Shown here piece after piece: positions 1-8,179 of a stretch of 64,000 nucleotides of DNA. The notes beneath the pieces are model-generated. The model was not told the origin of the DNA and searched no databases. It saw nothing but the letters and a program-made list of their open reading frames with translations. Source of the DNA: Schaalia canis (GTDB lineage: Bacteria > Actinomycetota > Actinomycetes > Actinomycetales > Actinomycetaceae); NCBI RefSeq assembly GCF_003858455.1, contig NZ_RQZF01000008.1:36046-100045 (forward strand), given 5' to 3'. Numbering within the stretch: the first letter of the stretch is position 1; every line of letters starts with the position of its first letter. The position numbers were made by a program, and so were the translations under genes.

Positions 1-88
1 AGTTTTTGAACGAGGAGCGTGCGCGCGGCTAGGAACGCTGCTTCGAGCACACTCGCGCGGACACGCAAAGAGAGGACTCGCACATACG

Positions 89-128
89 AAAGGGCGTGGC
101 CTGCCCTTGCGGTTAGGCCACGCCCTTT
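89..128 (-). terminator. Hairpin terminator downstream of fucO
   Basis: A perfect 14-bp inverted repeat (89-102 with 115-128) encloses a 12-nt loop. It lies about 35 bp past the fucO stop. On the minus strand the stem ends in CCCTTT with only a short T-run, so it may act in both directions on a gene lying left of the window. The rest of bases 1-164 holds no gene I can support. Confidence 0.7.
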
Positions 129-164
129 CTAGCGCCTTACTTTCCTCACGAACGAGGCGAGGTC

Positions 165-1316
165 TCACATGAGTGAGCGGTAGATCGCCTCAATGTCCTC
201 GCGGGTGACGGGTCGAGGGTTGCCCGGAGTGCACACGTCGGCGAACGCGTCCTCTGTCAGACCAGCAATGCCATCTTCTGTGACACCAATTTCTGAGATC
301 GTCGTGGGGTTGCCCAGGTCAACGGTCAACTGCGCGACAGCGTCAACGGCGGCTTGGCGCGCTTCATCCAGGGGCATGGTGTGGGCGCCCTCAACACCGA
401 AAGCGGCGGCGATATCGCGGTATTTTTCGCCGGTGTAGTCGGCATTGAAGGCCATGACTTTGGCCAGCAGGATACCGTTGGCCAGTCCGTGCGGGGCGTC
501 ATAGCGGCCACCAAGAGGGTGTGCCATGCCGTGGACGAGGCCGAGTCCGACATTGGAGTAGGCCATGCCGTTGATGTAGGCAGCCAGGCCCATTTGTTCC
601 ACTGCGTCACGGTCGCCGTCGGCTGCTGCTCGCAAGTTGGCGGCGATCATCTGGATGGATTTCAAGCACAAGGCGTCAGATAGCTCCCATGCGCCGGGCG
701 TGATGTAGCCTTCGATGGCGTGGGTAAGGGCGTCAAGACCGGTAGCGACCTTGAGGCTGCGCGGCATGCCATCCATAAGGTCTGGGTCGACAACGGCAAC
801 GACGGGGATGTCGTGGGGGTCAACACAGACGAACTTGCGTTGGTTGGTGGTGTCGGTGATGACGTAGTTAATGGTGGTTTCCGAGGCAGTACCTGCGGTG
901 GTGGGAACGCCGATAATGGGCACGCCGGGCTTGCTTGTGGGCGAGAGGCCTTCGAGGGAGAGGACATCTCCAAATTCAGGGTTGGTGGCGATCACGGAGA
1001 TGGCCTTGCAGGTGTCTTGTGGGCTGCCACCGCCAAGACCGATAAGGATCTCGGCGCCTGATTCGCGGAAGGCAGACAGGCCTGCTTGAACCTTTTCAAC
1101 CGGTGGGTTGGGGACGACGTCAGAGAAGACATCCCAGGCAATGTTGGCCTCGTTAAGCAGGTCGGTAATGCGGGTGACAGTGCCATTGTTGACAAGGGCG
1201 GGATCGGTGACGATAAACGCTTTGGTGATGCCTCGCTTATTGATCTCATGGGGGATGTTGGCAATGGAACCACGGCCGAAGTAGCCGGTCTGGTTGAAAA
1301 TCATCCGATACGTCAT
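165..1316 (-). CDS. fucO: Lactaldehyde reductase / iron-containing alcohol dehydrogenase (FucO-like)
   Basis: Group III iron-dependent alcohol dehydrogenase. FucO interconverts L-lactaldehyde and 1,2-propanediol with NAD(H) at the end of fucose or rhamnose fermentation in the cytosol. The 383-residue length matches FucO. Visible signatures are the dinucleotide-binding GGGSPQD at 95-101 and metal ligands at D195, H199, H262 and H276 inside DALTHAIEGY, VHGMAHP and DAPHG contexts, as I recall for E. coli FucO. The gene stands alone, with a hairpin terminator behind it and a 215-bp upstream gap containing a palindrome (1427-1442). No fucose or rhamnose catabolic genes are in view, so the physiological substrate is inferred. 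A general alcohol dehydrogenase role is the alternative. Confidence 0.9.
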   Translation of the reverse strand: MTYRMIFNQTGYFGRGSIANIPHEINKRGITKAFIVTDPALVNNGTVTRITDLLNEANIAWDVFSDVVPNPPVEKVQAGLSAFRESGAEILIGLGGGSPQDTCKAISVIATNPEFGDVLSLEGLSPTSKPGVPIIGVPTTAGTASETTINYVITDTTNQRKFVCVDPHDIPVVAVVDPDLMDGMPRSLKVATGLDALTHAIEGYITPGAWELSDALCLKSIQMIAANLRAAADGDRDAVEQMGLAAYINGMAYSNVGLGLVHGMAHPLGGRYDAPHGLANGILLAKVMAFNADYTGEKYRDIAAAFGVEGAHTMPLDEARQAAVDAVAQLTVDLGNPTTISEIGVTEDGIAGLTEDAFADVCTPGNPRPVTREDIEAIYRSLM

Positions 1317-1426
1317 TGTTCGAACACCTCAGTTCTTCTGGCGGGATAGTGGGCACGGTGTGTGCATGGACATCGCCAGCCTATGGTGCTGGTCACTCAC
1401 TCCCCAAGGCCCAAGAGTCCCAATTT

Positions 1427-1442
1427 CTTAGGTACACCTAAG
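1427..1442. promoter_or_regulatory. Palindrome upstream of fucO, possible operator
   Basis: CTTAGGT and ACCTAAG arms of 7 bp are perfect inverted repeats separated by AC, about 110 bp upstream of the fucO start. The TTAGGT half-site resembles that of DtxR-family iron boxes, but those have arms about 7 bp apart rather than 2, so the regulator is unknown. Confidence 0.35.
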
Positions 1443-1510
1443 CCCCTTTTGCACATTTTCCCAGCTCACGGAAAGACTCTGGACAGTATCAAACAGGGCA
1501 TATAAAATTC

Positions 1511-1528
1511 GCACCCGCCACAGGGTGC
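1511..1528 (-). terminator. Terminator of the ABC/two-component operon
   Basis: GCACCC (1511-1516) pairs with GGGTGC (1523-1528) around a 6-nt loop, four bases after the response-regulator stop codon. Read on the minus strand the stem is followed by a T-rich stretch (GAATTTTATA), as expected of an intrinsic terminator. Confidence 0.7.
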
Positions 1529-1531
1529 CGC

Positions 1532-2137
1532 CTAGATCCACCCCCGCGAGCGCGCCACCTCCACCGCCACATGGCGATTAGGCGCCCCCAGCTTATGAGC
1601 AGCACTGGAAAGGTAGTTGCGTACCGTCCCCATGCTCAGGTGCGCCCGTTCGGCAATCTCTTCCACAGGCGCGCCTCCGGCAGCAAGTTCGAGGACGTCA
1701 GCCTCGCGTGGGGTCAGGGGTGAATCCCCCGCGGCGATTGCTTCGGCAGAGATCTCAGGATCAACGTAGCGGCCGCCCTCGTGAACCTTACGGATCACGT
1801 CGGTCAGCACTTTTGCCGAGGTTGTCTTGGGGACAAAGCCACGCGCTCCGGCTTCCAGGGCGCGTTTGAGGTGGCCCGGGCGGGCGTGAGAGGTGAGGAT
1901 AATGCTGCGCGTCGTGGGGCTGGATGCACGAACACTCTCAATCACTTCAATGCCGTCAGCTCCTGGCATTTGCAGGTCAAGGAGTGCCACATCAGGCTGG
2001 TGGTGGTTGATATGGGCGATCGCTTCGGTGCCAGAAGCGGCCACAGTGACCACCTCAATATCAGTTTGAAGCGCCAGTATTGATTCGAGAGCTTCCCGAA
2101 GAAGGGTCTCATCGTCAGCAATAATGACTCGAATCAT
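1532..2137 (-). CDS. LuxR/NarL-family response regulator (DesR-like)
   Basis: DNA-binding response regulator of 201 residues. The receiver domain (1-120) has the acidic pair D8/D9, the phospho-acceptor D54 in LLDLQMPGADG and the conserved lysine near 104. The C-terminal LuxR helix-turn-helix (about 138-201) opens with LTPREADVL. Its start overlaps the kinase stop by four bases (ATGA), so the two are translationally coupled, and it is the last gene of a four-gene unit with an ABC exporter. By analogy with DesK/DesR and similar sensors, it probably controls that exporter in response to membrane or envelope-active compounds. The signal cannot be read from sequence. Confidence 0.92.
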   Translation of the reverse strand: MIRVIIADDETLLREALESILALQTDIEVVTVAASGTEAIAHINHHQPDVALLDLQMPGADGIEVIESVRASSPTTRSIILTSHARPGHLKRALEAGARGFVPKTTSAKVLTDVIRKVHEGGRYVDPEISAEAIAAGDSPLTPREADVLELAAGGAPVEEIAERAHLSMGTVRNYLSSAAHKLGAPNRHVAVEVARSRGWI

Positions 2138-3432
2138 GACTGTGTCCTTCTTTCAGGCGTCCCACTGCGCATCCCACTGCGCGTCCCAGAAGGCATGTCC
2201 TGCGCGCCCTCCATATGCGCCACCACAGTGAAGGTATCATCCTTGCGCTCCCAGGTGAGGGCTCCCCCCATTGAGGAAAGCCGTGCGGCCAGGCTTTCCA
2301 GTCCTGATCCGGGCGTTTCTTCGTGTTGGCTTGTCATCGGGCGCGCTCCATTGTTTGTCACTGTGAGTGTCACGCCGGGGTCCTCAATGGACAGGCGGAA
2401 GGTGGCGCGCGTCGCCTCAGAATGGCGAACAATATTTGTTGCCGTCTCGCGCACCACAAGCGCCAAGCCCTCAGCGACTGGGGGAGGCAAGGCTTCATCC
2501 TCGCCAATGATGCGTACCTGCACGCCCGCTGCTGTCAGAAGCGAGTGGGCGCCGCTCAGTTCCGTAGAAAGTTCAGGGCGGCGATACTCGGCCAATACCG
2601 AACGCACTTCACGCAGGGCATCGTCAGCCAGGGCGCGCACACGCCGGGATTCTTCGGCTGCACGCTCAGCACCCTCGGCCTCTGCCAGGGCTGCCGCTAA
2701 CTCAGACTTTACGGCTACCGCCGTTAGGGTTCGCCCAAAGACGTCATGCAGATCGCGGGCAATACGCAGGCGTTCCTCCGCCGCAGCAAGATCTGCTTTC
2801 ACCGCGTCAACTTTGGCGTGAGCATCCACCGCTCGGGTGACGGAGAGTGTCCACTGGCAGCTCCACACGCTCAGGGCCACGGCGAAAGTCGTAGCAATAG
2901 CGGTTGAGACCATCCGTGCACCCCAATACTGGGGTTCTGTGACAACAAGGGAGTAGGTACTCACGCCCTGGTGGAGAAGGACGATGCCCACCACTGCTCC
3001 AGCAATGATGTAGTTCAAGCGCGCCGAGGTGAGCAAAGCCAATGTCCACAGCAGCAGCAAGAGAGGCAGGAGCACCGGCAGGGTTGATAGAAAAACGTTC
3101 TCACGGTCGGAAACGATCTGCTTGACGAGGCCGCCTGCCAGGGCCGAGGCCCCACCGAGTGTGACAATCGTGGGGAGAACCCAGCGTGGTAGCGGCGTAC
3201 CGTCAAGCGCGTAACTGAGCAGGCGCCGCCCGTACATGATGGCGAGGAGGGCCTCAGCACTGATGAGGATCATGTGGGCCCGCCCCCACCACGAGATCGC
3301 TATATCAGCGTCAACAATGACCAGAACTATCGCAGAGAAGAGGGGCGATGCCGCAAAGAGAAGGAAGAAGGACCATAGCACATAAGAACGTAGGCGTCCA
3401 CTGCCAGCGGGAACTGCACGTTGTAAGGTCAT
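2134..3432 (-). CDS. Sensor histidine kinase, HisKA_3 (DesK-like)
   Basis: Membrane sensor kinase of 432 residues. Hydrophobic segments between about 18 and 195 suggest five or six membrane spans without a large extracellular domain. A short coiled linker follows, then the HisKA_3 dimerisation helix with phospho-acceptor H229 in ARDLHDVFGRTL. The HATPase domain shows the N-box VRETATNIVRHSEA and a G-box GSGLESLAARL. It is encoded between the permease and the regulator and overlaps the regulator by four bases. The small loop content fits the DesK/VraS-type class that senses perturbation within the membrane; the actual stimulus is inference. Confidence 0.92.
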   Translation of the reverse strand: MTLQRAVPAGSGRLRSYVLWSFFLLFAASPLFSAIVLVIVDADIAISWWGRAHMILISAEALLAIMYGRRLLSYALDGTPLPRWVLPTIVTLGGASALAGGLVKQIVSDRENVFLSTLPVLLPLLLLLWTLALLTSARLNYIIAGAVVGIVLLHQGVSTYSLVVTEPQYWGARMVSTAIATTFAVALSVWSCQWTLSVTRAVDAHAKVDAVKADLAAAEERLRIARDLHDVFGRTLTAVAVKSELAAALAEAEGAERAAEESRRVRALADDALREVRSVLAEYRRPELSTELSGAHSLLTAAGVQVRIIGEDEALPPPVAEGLALVVRETATNIVRHSEATRATFRLSIEDPGVTLTVTNNGARPMTSQHEETPGSGLESLAARLSSMGGALTWERKDDTFTVVAHMEGAQDMPSGTRSGMRSGTPERRTQS

Positions 3433-3479
3433 GGTCGTATTCTTTCAGATCGTCGGGCTCATCCTGCGTGAGGACATAT

Positions 3480-4331
3480 TCAGGCGCGGCGGCTAAAACG
3501 CGTGTACTGGGCGAGGAAGATTCCTACGGCTGACCAGGCAATGACCGTCACGGTGGGCATCATCATGGCCAAGAAGGATTCACCCACACTCAGTGCAGCG
3601 CCCCCGTCAATAACAGGAGCAAACCCCATTGAGATCCCCACCAGCGCGTTCACCGCGTAAAGGGGCGAGTAGGAGCAGATGGTTTGCAAAGTCTCGGGCA
3701 TGAACTGGACGGGGAAGAACAAACCAGAAAAGAAAATCGCTGCAAGCATCAGAGGCATTGAGGAGTACTGCGCGGCCTCAACGCTTGAACTCCACGCTGA
3801 GGTCCACGCTCCCAATCCAGCGAAAATCACGACAGCACCCACGATGGCAACAATCAGGGCCACCGGGTTGACCAGTGGCATTACTTTACCCAGAACAGCA
3901 ACGGCAATCATGCCGGTCAGCACCTGCACAGCCAGGGCCGCAGCCGATGGGACAACAGCAGCAACAAGTGCCTCCCACACGCTAGCCTGACCGGTATTCA
4001 TCCGTTGGAAGATGCCTGCCTCGCGTCGGGCAACCACGATGGTGGTGATGTTGTAGTAGATGATGAACATTGCGCCAAAACCGACCAGCATCTGCATGAT
4101 GAGAACAGCGAAGCTCTCAGCACCGACTGTTTCAAGCAGAAGCGGAGCCAAAGCGAGGGCCATCAGAGGTGAGAGCAGGAGCGCGTTGAGCAGCACCGTG
4201 CGGTTACGGAAAAAGAGTCTGCTTTCTGCTGCGACCAGTGCGCTCATGCGTTGAAGAATACCGGCGGCGCGAGGGGTGGACGAGGACGACGCGGGGGTGG
4301 AGGTTGGGCCGTGAAGGGTCAGGGAGCTCAT
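3480..4331 (-). CDS. ABC-2 type transporter permease
   Basis: Integral membrane subunit of an ABC exporter, about 283 residues, with roughly six hydrophobic segments and the ABC-2 arrangement (cytoplasmic N-terminus, TM1 near 45-70, a cluster of spans after residue 95). I place the start at 4331 because GGAAAGGA lies eight bases upstream; an in-frame ATG at 4364 would read through that ribosome-binding site. It sits between the ATPase and the kinase in one unit. Similar ABC plus DesK/DesR sets export antimicrobial peptides or lipophilic drugs in other Gram-positives, so drug or bacteriocin efflux is plausible but unproven. Confidence 0.88.
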   Translation of the reverse strand: MSSLTLHGPTSTPASSSSTPRAAGILQRMSALVAAESRLFFRNRTVLLNALLLSPLMALALAPLLLETVGAESFAVLIMQMLVGFGAMFIIYYNITTIVVARREAGIFQRMNTGQASVWEALVAAVVPSAAALAVQVLTGMIAVAVLGKVMPLVNPVALIVAIVGAVVIFAGLGAWTSAWSSSVEAAQYSSMPLMLAAIFFSGLFFPVQFMPETLQTICSYSPLYAVNALVGISMGFAPVIDGGAALSVGESFLAMMMPTVTVIAWSAVGIFLAQYTRFSRRA

Positions 4332-4409
4332 GGTGGATTCCTTTCCAAGGAGGGAGAACGACAAGGGTCAAAGGCATAGGGAGTGCAACGACACTTTGAG
4401 GAGTGCCGC

Positions 4410-5405
4410 CTAACGGGATGCGGTGGCCAGGAAGGCAGGATTGTCCAAAGAAGAGACACCAGCCTCAGTTCCTGTGCTCTGTGTGGTCAGTGCTAAGAAG
4501 GCCTGCTCAAGAGACGCGCTGCGCGCATCGAGAGCTTCCAAACGCACACCGTGACTATCTGCGAGTGCCAGCAAGGCCCCCAGGGTTGTTTGCAGGTCCG
4601 AGCTATGCAGAACGAAGCGCTGGCGCTCGCGGGCCACTGCGCCGCTGAGCGCAGGGAGGGTGGCAAGAACAGCCTCGTCAATCCTCAAAGCACCTGCCTG
4701 GGCTTCTGGGACAACGAAACTAATCGTTGAAGGTTGAGAGGCGACGATCTGTGCGACGCTGCCTTCAGTGAGGATGCGTCCAGCGGCCATCACCATGACG
4801 CGGTCCGCCAGGGCTTCAGCTTCTTCAAGGTAGTGAGTGGTGAGGAAGACGGTGGTGCCCTCGTTGAGCATGGAGCTAATGAGCTCCCAGGTGGCGCGTC
4901 GGGATGCGGGATCGAGGCCGGTGGTGGGCTCGTCAAGGAAGAGGAGTTCGGGCCGTCCCAGGGTGGCCATGGCCAGGTCAAGGCGGCGACGTTCTCCGCC
5001 CGAGAGAGCCTTGACGCGCACTGTTGCGCGGTGACTGAGGTTGACGAGGTCCATTGCGTCGGCAACGCTGCGTCCCTGAGCCATGGTGCCGCGCCACATG
5101 GTGAGGGTTTCTGCGACGCTCAGGTCGTCAGCGAAACCGGCCTCTTGAAGCATAATGCCGGTGCGAGGGCGTACCGCAGCCCGTTCTTTTTGGGGGTCGT
5201 GCCCAAAGAGGCGTACCTCGCCAGACGTTGCCGAGGCGGTGCCCTGGAGGATTTCAGTGAGCGAGGTCTTACCCGCGCCATTAGTTCCTAGGAGGGCGAC
5301 GAGTTCGCCTCGCTCAACTTGGAAGGAGACGCCGTCAACGGCGGTGAAACGCGCGCTCCCCTTGCCGTAGCTGCGAACAATAGTGTGGGCTTCGATGATG
5401 CTCAT
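4410..5405 (-). CDS. ABC transporter ATP-binding protein
   Basis: Cytoplasmic ATPase of 331 residues driving the neighbouring permease. Walker A GTNGAGKTS is at 40-48, the ABC signature LSGGE at 134-138 and Walker B LFLDEP at 155-160, followed by the H-loop histidine in TTHYLEEAEALADR. A C-terminal extension of about 100 residues after the nucleotide-binding domain is common in DrrA/CcmA-type drug-export ATPases. An AAGGAG ribosome-binding site lies six bases before the ATG at 5405. It is the first gene of the unit, so the promoter should lie in 5406-5532, which contains several short inverted repeats, for example TGTCATG (5480-5486) with CATGACA (5515-5521). Confidence 0.93.
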   Translation of the reverse strand: MSIIEAHTIVRSYGKGSARFTAVDGVSFQVERGELVALLGTNGAGKTSLTEILQGTASATSGEVRLFGHDPQKERAAVRPRTGIMLQEAGFADDLSVAETLTMWRGTMAQGRSVADAMDLVNLSHRATVRVKALSGGERRRLDLAMATLGRPELLFLDEPTTGLDPASRRATWELISSMLNEGTTVFLTTHYLEEAEALADRVMVMAAGRILTEGSVAQIVASQPSTISFVVPEAQAGALRIDEAVLATLPALSGAVARERQRFVLHSSDLQTTLGALLALADSHGVRLEALDARSASLEQAFLALTTQSTGTEAGVSSLDNPAFLATASR

Positions 5406-5532
5406 GGGAGGCTCCTTGGGGTGGTGAACAACTGATATCTCTAGTGTTCCCCCGAAAATGGCGCTCCCCTACTGAGCGCTGTCATGAGTTCTGGTGGGTT
5501 TTTCAGGCCCATCCCATGACATTTGTCAGTAG

Positions 5533-6237
5533 TTATTCTGGCTGCTCTACTGACGCTGACTTTTCTCCGCTGCCCTGAATGGGTGCTCTGTCAAAACTCG
5601 CGTTGGCCGACTGTTCGTGCTTCTCATGGTGTCGGGCCCGTAGTTTCTCCATGACAATCACGATCCAGGTGGAGATCAGCAGCGGCTGGATAACCAGGTT
5701 AACGTTGGCGGGATTCAAAATGATGTCAAAGGTTTCTTCAGCAGTGAGTTCCCCATCGATCAGGACAACAATGCTGCGCATACCGTCAAAGAAGAACTGG
5801 TAGACAGCCAAGTAAATCGTCATCCATTGGATGAAATACTCTGAGATTTCGTAGTCGTCACCGCTGAGTCGCAGCAGAGGAAGAACCTGCATGACCATCT
5901 GGCGCCAGCAATAATGCACGATTGCTGTCAGCAGAATCATGATGAGGAGTCCCAGAAGGAAAGAGCCGCCTTCAAACTTGCCAAAAGTCTGCCCAAAAGG
6001 CGAGGTCTCGATATCGACGAAAATGGAGGGATCTCGAATGAGTTCAATAATGGTCGCAAGCGACATCATTCCCATTGCCACCACGGGCAGAACAATAGCT
6101 GTGGTCGCAAGCATGATGAGGAAGTGCAGCATGACTGCGACGAAGGAATATTCAGCGTCGCTGCGGCCTCTGTAGACAATCCGCCCGATGACGTACAGAA
6201 GAATGAGGACGATAACGGCCTGGATCAGCACTGCCAT
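5533..6237 (-). CDS. Multi-pass membrane protein of unknown function
   Basis: I do not recognise this family. The 234-residue product begins with a hydrophobic segment (about 3-22), followed by further spans near 36-60, 92-112, 145-165 and 183-200, so four to five membrane helices are likely. A polar, glutamate- and serine-rich tail of about 30 residues would face the cytoplasm under the positive-inside rule (basic KLRARHHEKHE near 203). It lies between the ABC operon and a glycerophosphodiesterase gene, all on the minus strand, with 55 bp to the latter. There is no catalytic motif to suggest a reaction. Confidence 0.72.
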   Translation of the reverse strand: MAVLIQAVIVLILLYVIGRIVYRGRSDAEYSFVAVMLHFLIMLATTAIVLPVVAMGMMSLATIIELIRDPSIFVDIETSPFGQTFGKFEGGSFLLGLLIMILLTAIVHYCWRQMVMQVLPLLRLSGDDYEISEYFIQWMTIYLAVYQFFFDGMRSIVVLIDGELTAEETFDIILNPANVNLVIQPLLISTWIVIVMEKLRARHHEKHEQSANASFDRAPIQGSGEKSASVEQPE

Positions 6238-6292
6238 AATCTTCTTCTACTTCCCAAGATCGTCACGCACTCATTGCATGCGAGACAGAGAC

Positions 6293-7090
6293 TCAGCGCG
6301 CGTTAGGGGCGGGCAGCTCACGCCATTGGCCGCGAGCAATCAGCAATTCACGCATCATCGTGGGGCGATCAGTGACGATACCATCAACACCCATCTCAAT
6401 GAGTTCAATCATTTCTGCAGGCTCATTAATGGTCCATACATGTACTGCCAGCCCCAGAGCGTGAGCGGTCGCAATAAAACGGCGATCCACCACGCGGATG
6501 GGCCCCTGGTAGTGGGGGACCTGCACGGCTCGCACTCCCTGACGAGGCCCTGGCACATGCCAGGATCCAGCATTCGTGGCCGTTTGCGCAGCTAACACCA
6601 GCCGCGCCACAGCGCTCATGCCCAGGGACGTTGACACCTTCCCTGCTGCCATACGGCGGATACGCTGCAGGCGACGTTCTGAGAAAGACGCAAGCATGAC
6701 ACGATCGAAAGCTTGGCAGCGCTCTAAGGTCGCCAGCAGAGGCTCAACGACAGCGTCACTCTTGGCATCAATGTTGAACCACAGATCGGGGTAGGCTTCG
6801 AAAACTTCCTCAAGCAGAGGCATCCGCTCGCCTGCGGCATTGCGCATCGTGACGAGTTCATCCCAGGTGAGGTCCTCAACGCGGCCGTACCCGTCATAGG
6901 TGCGGTCAATGGAATCATCGTGATGGACGACCACGCGGCCATCGGCGGTAACGTGAACGTCTGTTTCAATATGGCGTACACCGATGCTACGCATCCGATC
7001 AAAGGCAGCCATCGAGTTTTCGGCTACTTCAGCACCGCCACCACGGTGGGCGAAAACCAGCGGGCATCCATCAGCGACGACGGGAATCAT
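6293..7090 (-). CDS. Glycerophosphodiester phosphodiesterase
   Basis: Hydrolyses glycerophosphodiesters to glycerol-3-phosphate and an alcohol. The 265-residue TIM-barrel shows the GDPD hallmarks: HRGGG at 15-19, EN at 24-25, ETD at 42-44 (E42 and D44 as metal ligands) and the second catalytic histidine H57 in VVVHHDDSIDR. There is no signal peptide, so it is cytosolic and UgpQ-like. I chose ATG 7090 because ACAGGAG sits five bases upstream and the start then overlaps the stop of the upstream M23 gene by four bases; a GTG at 7096 is too close to that site. Lipid or teichoic-acid head-group recycling is the likely role. Confidence 0.9.
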   Translation of the reverse strand: MIPVVADGCPLVFAHRGGGAEVAENSMAAFDRMRSIGVRHIETDVHVTADGRVVVHHDDSIDRTYDGYGRVEDLTWDELVTMRNAAGERMPLLEEVFEAYPDLWFNIDAKSDAVVEPLLATLERCQAFDRVMLASFSERRLQRIRRMAAGKVSTSLGMSAVARLVLAAQTATNAGSWHVPGPRQGVRAVQVPHYQGPIRVVDRRFIATAHALGLAVHVWTINEPAEMIELIEMGVDGIVTDRPTMMRELLIARGQWRELPAPNAR

Positions 7091-8001
7091 TGACACTCCT
7101 GTCCCAGGAAGGTTGCCCCGGCTTCTTCCATGAAAGGCACGGGATCGATTGGCTTATCGGCAGCGTCACGGATCTCGAAATGTAGGTGAGCGCCAGTTGA
7201 CCAACCGTTATTGCCAACTGCGCCGATTAGCTGCCCAGCTTCGACCTTTTGGCCTTGGGTGACGACGATGTCATTCATGTATTGGTGCAGGTAGGCAGAA
7301 AAGTAGGGCGTACCGTCCTGGGCTTCGTGTCGGATGACAATGTAGGCACCCGATCGAGAGTTTTCCGCGACTTCAGTGACAACACCGGCGGCAGCCGAAT
7401 ACATGGGGGTGCCCAAGGGAGCAGCCATATCCACGCCTTCGTGCATGAGCATCTGCCCAGAGACAGGTGAAATACGCATTGAGAAGCCGGAGGTAATCTC
7501 GTAGGTTCCGGGCTTAAGTGGCCAGTAGACCTGCTCCTTTTTCACAACAGCGCGGTCGCCGTTAGCTGCAGTTTCTGCTGGTACGCAGGCGGTAGCGAGC
7601 AGAGGGGATCGCACGCGGGTTCGCGAGGCGGCGGCAACTGCACCTTCAAGGGAGGCATATTCAATGGATGAGCTGATGTCACCGACCCATGTGTGTCCAC
7701 CGGTGCCAGCGGACAGAATCTTCACCGGCAGTTGAACGGAGGAATCGGGTCCGATAAAACCAGCGACAGGCACAACGACTGTGGTGACAGTCAGCAGGGC
7801 AAGGGCGGATGCCTTGATCGCTCGGCGCATCGGGTGGGACAGTGCAGCGTTCTCAGGGGCAGCGTTGGACACGCTTAAAGGAGGAGCAGGCGTGGGCTCA
7901 GTAGCCATCACAGATGCGTAGGGATTTTCAGCGGTACGGGAACGTCCATGCAACTGAGTGCGTGAGGGGAACGGATATTCTCCCTGCATGCCCTGGGTCA
8001 C
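7087..8001 (-). CDS. M23 family metallopeptidase (LytM domain), membrane-anchored
   Basis: Predicted peptidoglycan endopeptidase of 304 residues. A cytoplasmic N-terminus of about 60 residues precedes one hydrophobic segment (62-82), so the protein is likely an anchored envelope enzyme. The LytM domain spans about 168-285, with zinc-site residues H187 and D191 in LMHEGVD, H239 in YLHQ and H272/H274 in GAHLHFE, so it looks catalytically intact. Such enzymes cut peptide cross-bridges in the cell wall. The GTG start at 8001 has AAGGAG five bases upstream. It is followed directly, with a four-base overlap, by the glycerophosphodiesterase gene. Confidence 0.9.
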   Translation of the reverse strand: MTQGMQGEYPFPSRTQLHGRSRTAENPYASVMATEPTPAPPLSVSNAAPENAALSHPMRRAIKASALALLTVTTVVVPVAGFIGPDSSVQLPVKILSAGTGGHTWVGDISSSIEYASLEGAVAAASRTRVRSPLLATACVPAETAANGDRAVVKKEQVYWPLKPGTYEITSGFSMRISPVSGQMLMHEGVDMAAPLGTPMYSAAAGVVTEVAENSRSGAYIVIRHEAQDGTPYFSAYLHQYMNDIVVTQGQKVEAGQLIGAVGNNGWSTGAHLHFEIRDAADKPIDPVPFMEEAGATFLGQECQ

Positions 8002-8179
8002 TCCGACTCCTTACCTCTTTGTTCCATGGGATCCGGGTTTTCACCCTTTGACGTCACCAGATGGCAACTGTTCTAAACCTACCTCGTTAGCGCTGTCAGT
8101 GCGAGCAGTTGAGCATCAGATCACGCATGTGCGCTTAACCATGCCCTCCCCTTCGCACTTGTGCGTTTTCTGTCCACAC

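Noticed and set aside
1..32. A possible C-terminal tail of an upstream gene (frame 3, ending TAG at 30-32)
   Set aside because: Only nine codons are visible; composition alone cannot support a gene.
1427..1442. DtxR/IdeR iron box
   Set aside because: Arms match TTAGGT but are 2 bp apart, whereas known boxes need about 7 bp between these half-sites.
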